Shown here: one piece after another, positions 52,011 to 55,121 of the stretch | How positions within the stretch are numbered: position 1 is the stretch's first letter | How the letters are laid out: each line of letters begins with the position of its first letter | NCBI GenBank assembly: GCA_041441465.1 | Contig: JASDSY010000028.1 | Span: 1-55,121, forward strand | Direction: 5' to 3' | Source of the DNA: JASDSY01 sp041441465 | GTDB lineage: Bacteria; Muiribacteriota; UBA9980 | DNA: 55,121 bases | Translations under genes and position numbers: made by a program | The notes under the pieces: model-generated | Told to the model about the DNA's origin: nothing | Databases searched by the model: none | What the model saw: only the letters and a program-made list of their open reading frames with translations

Positions 52011-53444
52011 ATGTTTTCATCGGCGAAAGAGTTAATTAAATTTATCCAGGCATCGAAAATCGAAATGGTTGATTTTAAAGCTACTGATTTAAGAGGGCGT
52101 TTGCGTCATGTGACGATTCCGGCATGCCGCATTACTGAATCCATGCTCAAAGAAGGCGTCGGGATTGACGGCTATTCGTATGGTTTTGTAAATATTGAGA
52201 AATCTGATATGGTTTTAATTCCGGATATTAAAACATCGTTCGTGGATCCGTTTTACGAAGTGCCGACTGTGTCGATTTTTTCAAATATATGGAGTGTCGA
52301 GGGCGAGGAGTATCATCATCCGCAATGCCCGCGTAATATAGCTAAAAAAGCCGAGCAGTATTTGATAGACTCAAAAGTCGGCGATATATTGCTTTTAGGT
52401 CCTGAGTACGAATTTTATGTTTTCGATAATGTTGATTTTTCCAATGAAGCGCGCGGCGCCGGTTATGAAATTTTTACAAAGGGCCGTCCGATATGTGACG
52501 ATCCCGATTTCGGCCAGAATTATGACGGCTATAAAATGGGGCCAAAAGCCGGTTATCATGCATGCACTCCATTTGATTCGCTTTATGAATTCCGGTCGGA
52601 AGCCTGCAATATTCTTAACAAATGCGGCGTATCGGTGAAGTACCATCATCACGAAGTCGGCGGGGCCGGCCAGGTCGAGATAGAGACGACATTCGATTCG
52701 CTCACTAAAATGGCTGATGCCAGCATGCTTGTAAAATATGTCGTATTTAATCTTGCGCAGAGAATGGGCAAGACGGCGACATTTATGCCGAAACCTATAT
52801 ATGGCGAAGCCGGCAGCGGGTTCCACGTTCATTTTAAGCTGCTGGAAGACGGTAAAAATTTATTTTATGACAATAAAGGCTACTCTGGTTTGTCAAAGAC
52901 CGCGTTAAATTTTATCGGCGGTATATTAACTCATGCTAAAGCGCTCACTGCGTTTACTAATCCGTCGACTAATTCTTATAAACGCCTTGTGCCGGGTTTT
53001 GAGGCGCCTACGTGTATAGCTTTCGCGACTGCCAACCGCTCGGCTGCGATCAGGGTGCCTGGATATGTCAAGTCGATGGAAGACAAGCGTTTCGAGTACA
53101 GACCGCAGGATGCTACATGTAATCCTTATCTTTCGTTCGCGGCGCTCGCTATGGCGGGTATCGACGGAATTTTATCAAAAACCGATCCTAAGTCTAAAGG
53201 TTACGGTCCGTTTGATGTTAATCTTTATGAACTGCCTAAAGCTGAGCAGGAAAAATTACAGTTCCTGCCGACATCGCTTGGAGAAGCGCTTAATGAACTT
53301 CAAAAAGATAATTCATTCTTGCAAAAAGGCGGAGTATTTCCGAAAGAATTAATGATGTCATGGTCAAAACTATTGAATAACGAAGTTACTGCTATGCAAA
53401 ACAGGCCGCATCCTTATGAATTTGAGCTGTATTACGGACTTTAA
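52011..53444 (+). CDS. glnA: Glutamine synthetase, type I
   Basis: 477 residues from the ATG at 52011 with AAAGGTGGT upstream; a GTG three codons earlier is less well placed. It condenses ammonia with glutamate using ATP. The motifs are clear: beta-grasp DFKATDLRGRLRHVTIP, GPEYEFYVFD metal ligands, YHHHEVGGAGQVEI, MPKPIYGEAGSGFHVHF, the NPSTNSYKRLVPGFEAP latch and ANRSAAIRVPGY. NLYELP near the C-terminus places Tyr406 at the position adenylylated in GSI-beta enzymes, so GlnE-type control is possible. Followed by a terminator. Confidence 0.95.
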   Translation: MFSSAKELIKFIQASKIEMVDFKATDLRGRLRHVTIPACRITESMLKEGVGIDGYSYGFVNIEKSDMVLIPDIKTSFVDPFYEVPTVSIFSNIWSVEGEEYHHPQCPRNIAKKAEQYLIDSKVGDILLLGPEYEFYVFDNVDFSNEARGAGYEIFTKGRPICDDPDFGQNYDGYKMGPKAGYHACTPFDSLYEFRSEACNILNKCGVSVKYHHHEVGGAGQVEIETTFDSLTKMADASMLVKYVVFNLAQRMGKTATFMPKPIYGEAGSGFHVHFKLLEDGKNLFYDNKGYSGLSKTALNFIGGILTHAKALTAFTNPSTNSYKRLVPGFEAPTCIAFATANRSAAIRVPGYVKSMEDKRFEYRPQDATCNPYLSFAALAMAGIDGILSKTDPKSKGYGPFDVNLYELPKAEQEKLQFLPTSLGEALNELQKDNSFLQKGGVFPKELMMSWSKLLNNEVTAMQNRPHPYEFELYYGL

Positions 53445-53500
53445 GAATAAAATCGATTTATTAAAGCTTTAACTGGATTATAAATCGGGCGATTATAAAA

Positions 53501-53550
53501 AAGCGCCATTTCTGAAAAATATATTTTCGAGAAATGGCGCCTTTTTTATT
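53501..53550 (+). terminator. Terminator after glnA
   Basis: GCGCCATTTCT (53503-53513) / AGAAATGGCGC (53530-53540), 11 perfect pairs, then a T run. The gap to the convergent kinase stop (53551-53723) holds nothing else recognisable. Confidence 0.93.
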
Positions 53551-53723
53551 TTAAAATAAGTATTAAAATTGTTATAAAAAATATTATTTAGGTTTGAAGG
53601 CCGGAATTCTAAAAAATATGAATAAATATTTTCATTATAAAAATTCTTATTTACAGGCGTTTTTAAGGTGCGAAACTTAAGCGGACCATATTGTTCGGTT
53701 TGATATGGCATAATTATAAAAAT

Positions 53724-55121
53724 TTACTGTTCTTTTTTTATGATTCTGGCAAGCAGTTCCTCTATTTCGTGGGAGTGATATGGTTTAGCCAGAAATCCCT
53801 TGAATCCGTATTTTTTATATTCGGCCATTACGGGGTCATCTGAATATCCGCTCGATACTATAGCGGCGGCCTCGCGGTCAAGTTCCAGTATTTTTTTAAT
53901 AGTTTCAACTCCGCCCAGTCCGCCTTTTATTATGAGGTCAAGAATTACGGCGTCGAATTTTTGGCCTTCTTTCAATGATTGAGTGTAAAGTAATACCGCT
54001 TCATCTCCGTTTCGGGCAAGTTTTACTGCATAGCCTGAATCGGTGAGCATTTCATAAAGCGGAATTAATACTGTTTCATCATCGTCCATAATCAGCAGTC
54101 TTTTATTATCGCTTTTGTGCTCGGCGCTGATTTCGGCCGGCGGGCTTATGTTCGATTCGTTTGCAGCCGGTATATATATATCGAAGTATGTTTCTTTATT
54201 TAGTTCGGATTTTGCGGTTATTGCGCCGTTATGGCCTTTTATGATCGAATAAGTTGTGGACAGCCCCAATCCGCTGCCGGCGGGTTTGGTTGTGAAATAA
54301 GGGTCAAATATCTTTGATAGATTTTCTGGCGATATGCCCGGTCCGTTATCTTTAATTTGCAATTGAATGTAATTGCCGGGCTCTAATCCAAGGCTGTTAT
54401 CGGCCGCGAATATTTTGTTTTCCGTTTTTATTTCAATTGTTCCATTTGAATTTTGCGGATTTTCGCTTATGGCCTGCTTGGCGTTAAGTATTATATTTGT
54501 GATTACCTGTGTTATCTGGCCTTCATCGATATATGCATTTTTAAGGTCTTTGGCCAGTGAAAGTTTAAGAGTAATATTGGAGCCGGTAAGAGTAAAATGG
54601 GCTGTGCCGGAAACTATTTCATTCAAGGAATTCAGGCTTTTTAAAAGAAGTCCGCCTTTTGAAAATGTTATGAGCTGCCTTGTAAGATTTTGCGCCTTAT
54701 ATGCCACTTTTTCGGCGCGTTTAAGTATTTCATAGGTTTTTTCGTCATTGACCGTCCTTTTTTTGGCAAGAGTAATGTTTCCGATGATTCCCATTAACAC
54801 ATTATTAAAATCATGAGCGATGCCGCCTGCGAGAATGCCGAGTGATTCCAGTTTTGTTTCTTTTAACGCTTCTTCTTCATATTTTTTACGTTCTGTAATG
54901 TCACGCGCTATTCCAACCATTCCTGAATATTCGCCGTTTGCGTTTTTTAATATAGTTGCGCTGAACCAGGTTGCGAAGGTCGATCCGTTTTTCTTTTTTT
55001 GAACCACTTCACTTTCATAATGGCCAAGTTCAAATGTTTTTTTCCTGAAAATATCGCCGTATTCATTATAATATTTTTCATCGTAAAAGATTTTAACAGG
55101 CATGCCTGTTACTTCGTTTAA
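53724..55121 (-). CDS. NtrB-type hybrid histidine kinase (5' end cut by right window edge)
   Basis: At least 465 residues. The frame stays open from the ATG at 55103 to the window end with PAS-like sequence (LNEVTG before MPVKIFYDEKYY), so the true start is outside. Visible order: end of a PAS/PAC module (KKNGSTFATWFSATIL, VGIARDITERKKYEEEA), phosphoacceptor GGIAHDFNN, ATPase domain (NIILNAKQAI, DNGPGISPENL, GSGLGLSTTYSI), receiver with VILDLIIKGGLGG as the phosphorylated Asp region and AKPY. Domain order and sequence match the 689-residue kinase at 16427, so the two are paralogues. It faces glnA convergently; no link to nitrogen control can be claimed. Confidence 0.9.
   Translation of the reverse strand, partial: LNEVTGMPVKIFYDEKYYNEYGDIFRKKTFELGHYESEVVQKKKNGSTFATWFSATILKNANGEYSGMVGIARDITERKKYEEEALKETKLESLGILAGGIAHDFNNVLMGIIGNITLAKKRTVNDEKTYEILKRAEKVAYKAQNLTRQLITFSKGGLLLKSLNSLNEIVSGTAHFTLTGSNITLKLSLAKDLKNAYIDEGQITQVITNIILNAKQAISENPQNSNGTIEIKTENKIFAADNSLGLEPGNYIQLQIKDNGPGISPENLSKIFDPYFTTKPAGSGLGLSTTYSIIKGHNGAITAKSELNKETYFDIYIPAANESNISPPAEISAEHKSDNKRLLIMDDDETVLIPLYEMLTDSGYAVKLARNGDEAVLLYTQSLKEGQKFDAVILDLIIKGGLGGVETIKKILELDREAAAIVSSGYSDDPVMAEYKKYGFKGFLAKPYHSHEIEELLARIIKKEQ

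Noticed and set aside
1..55121. tRNA genes, CRISPR arrays, insertion sequences, prophage
   Set aside because: No T-loop-type tRNA ends, no regularly spaced repeats of 25-40 bases, no transposase or integrase motifs were found by reading.

Overview
The window is AT-rich bacterial chromosome (roughly 35-40% GC by eye) with dense, short-spaced genes on both strands. No rRNA, tRNA, CRISPR array, transposase or phage gene was seen. An AsmA-like protein, a lipoprotein, Tsp/Prc and type IV pilus-type proteins point to a diderm (Gram-negative type) cell. The density of hybrid histidine kinases, secreted clostripain and M14 peptidases, prepilin-like proteins and a pyruvate kinase-ferredoxin fusion suggests an anaerobic or micro-aerobic, surface-active bacterium. 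Lineages of the Riflebacteria/Wallbacteria/Muiribacteriota kind would fit, but the phylum is a guess from gene style only.

Left part (1-11.9 kb): a cyclic-nucleotide-binding/PAS protein is cut by the left edge. It converges with a tight seven-gene minus-strand operon running from a HAMP membrane protein through a HEAT/TM/OB-like protein, a GspJ-like pseudopilin, a PilX/GspK-like minor pilin, a very large prepilin and a FecR lipoprotein to a CHASE2 adenylate cyclase. This could be one cAMP circuit: a cyclase regulated at the envelope, next to a receptor. A secreted protein with eleven 11-residue amphipathic repeats follows, driven by a perfect minus-strand promoter, and then a divergent D,D-carboxypeptidase.

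Middle (12-36.4 kb): a sugar nucleotidyltransferase/degenerate phosphohexomutase fusion. Next comes a six-gene run: pyruvate kinase with a C-terminal ferredoxin domain, three large sensor kinases, a stand-alone Hpt protein and a PP-loop tRNA-thiolation-type enzyme. An ABC-2 transporter with a histidine-rich membrane partner lies convergent to that run. Tsp/Prc protease plus a cation-exchanger-like protein form the next pair, converging on an AsmA-like/HemA-like pair.

Right part (36.4-55.1 kb): Hsp20, a secreted clostripain, a sigma-54 activator with uvrC, two tandem secreted M14 carboxypeptidases that duplicated together with promoter and leader, a small secreted protein with a four-fold zinc-ribbon protein, an isolated PilM, a GIDE-type membrane protein with glutamine synthetase, and a further sensor kinase cut by the right edge. 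Near-perfect sigma-70 promoters (TTGACA-17-TATAAT) stand in front of most secreted proteins, implying strong constitutive export of hydrolases and surface material. A 400-base gene-free stretch before the GIDE gene is unexplained and may encode a structured RNA.
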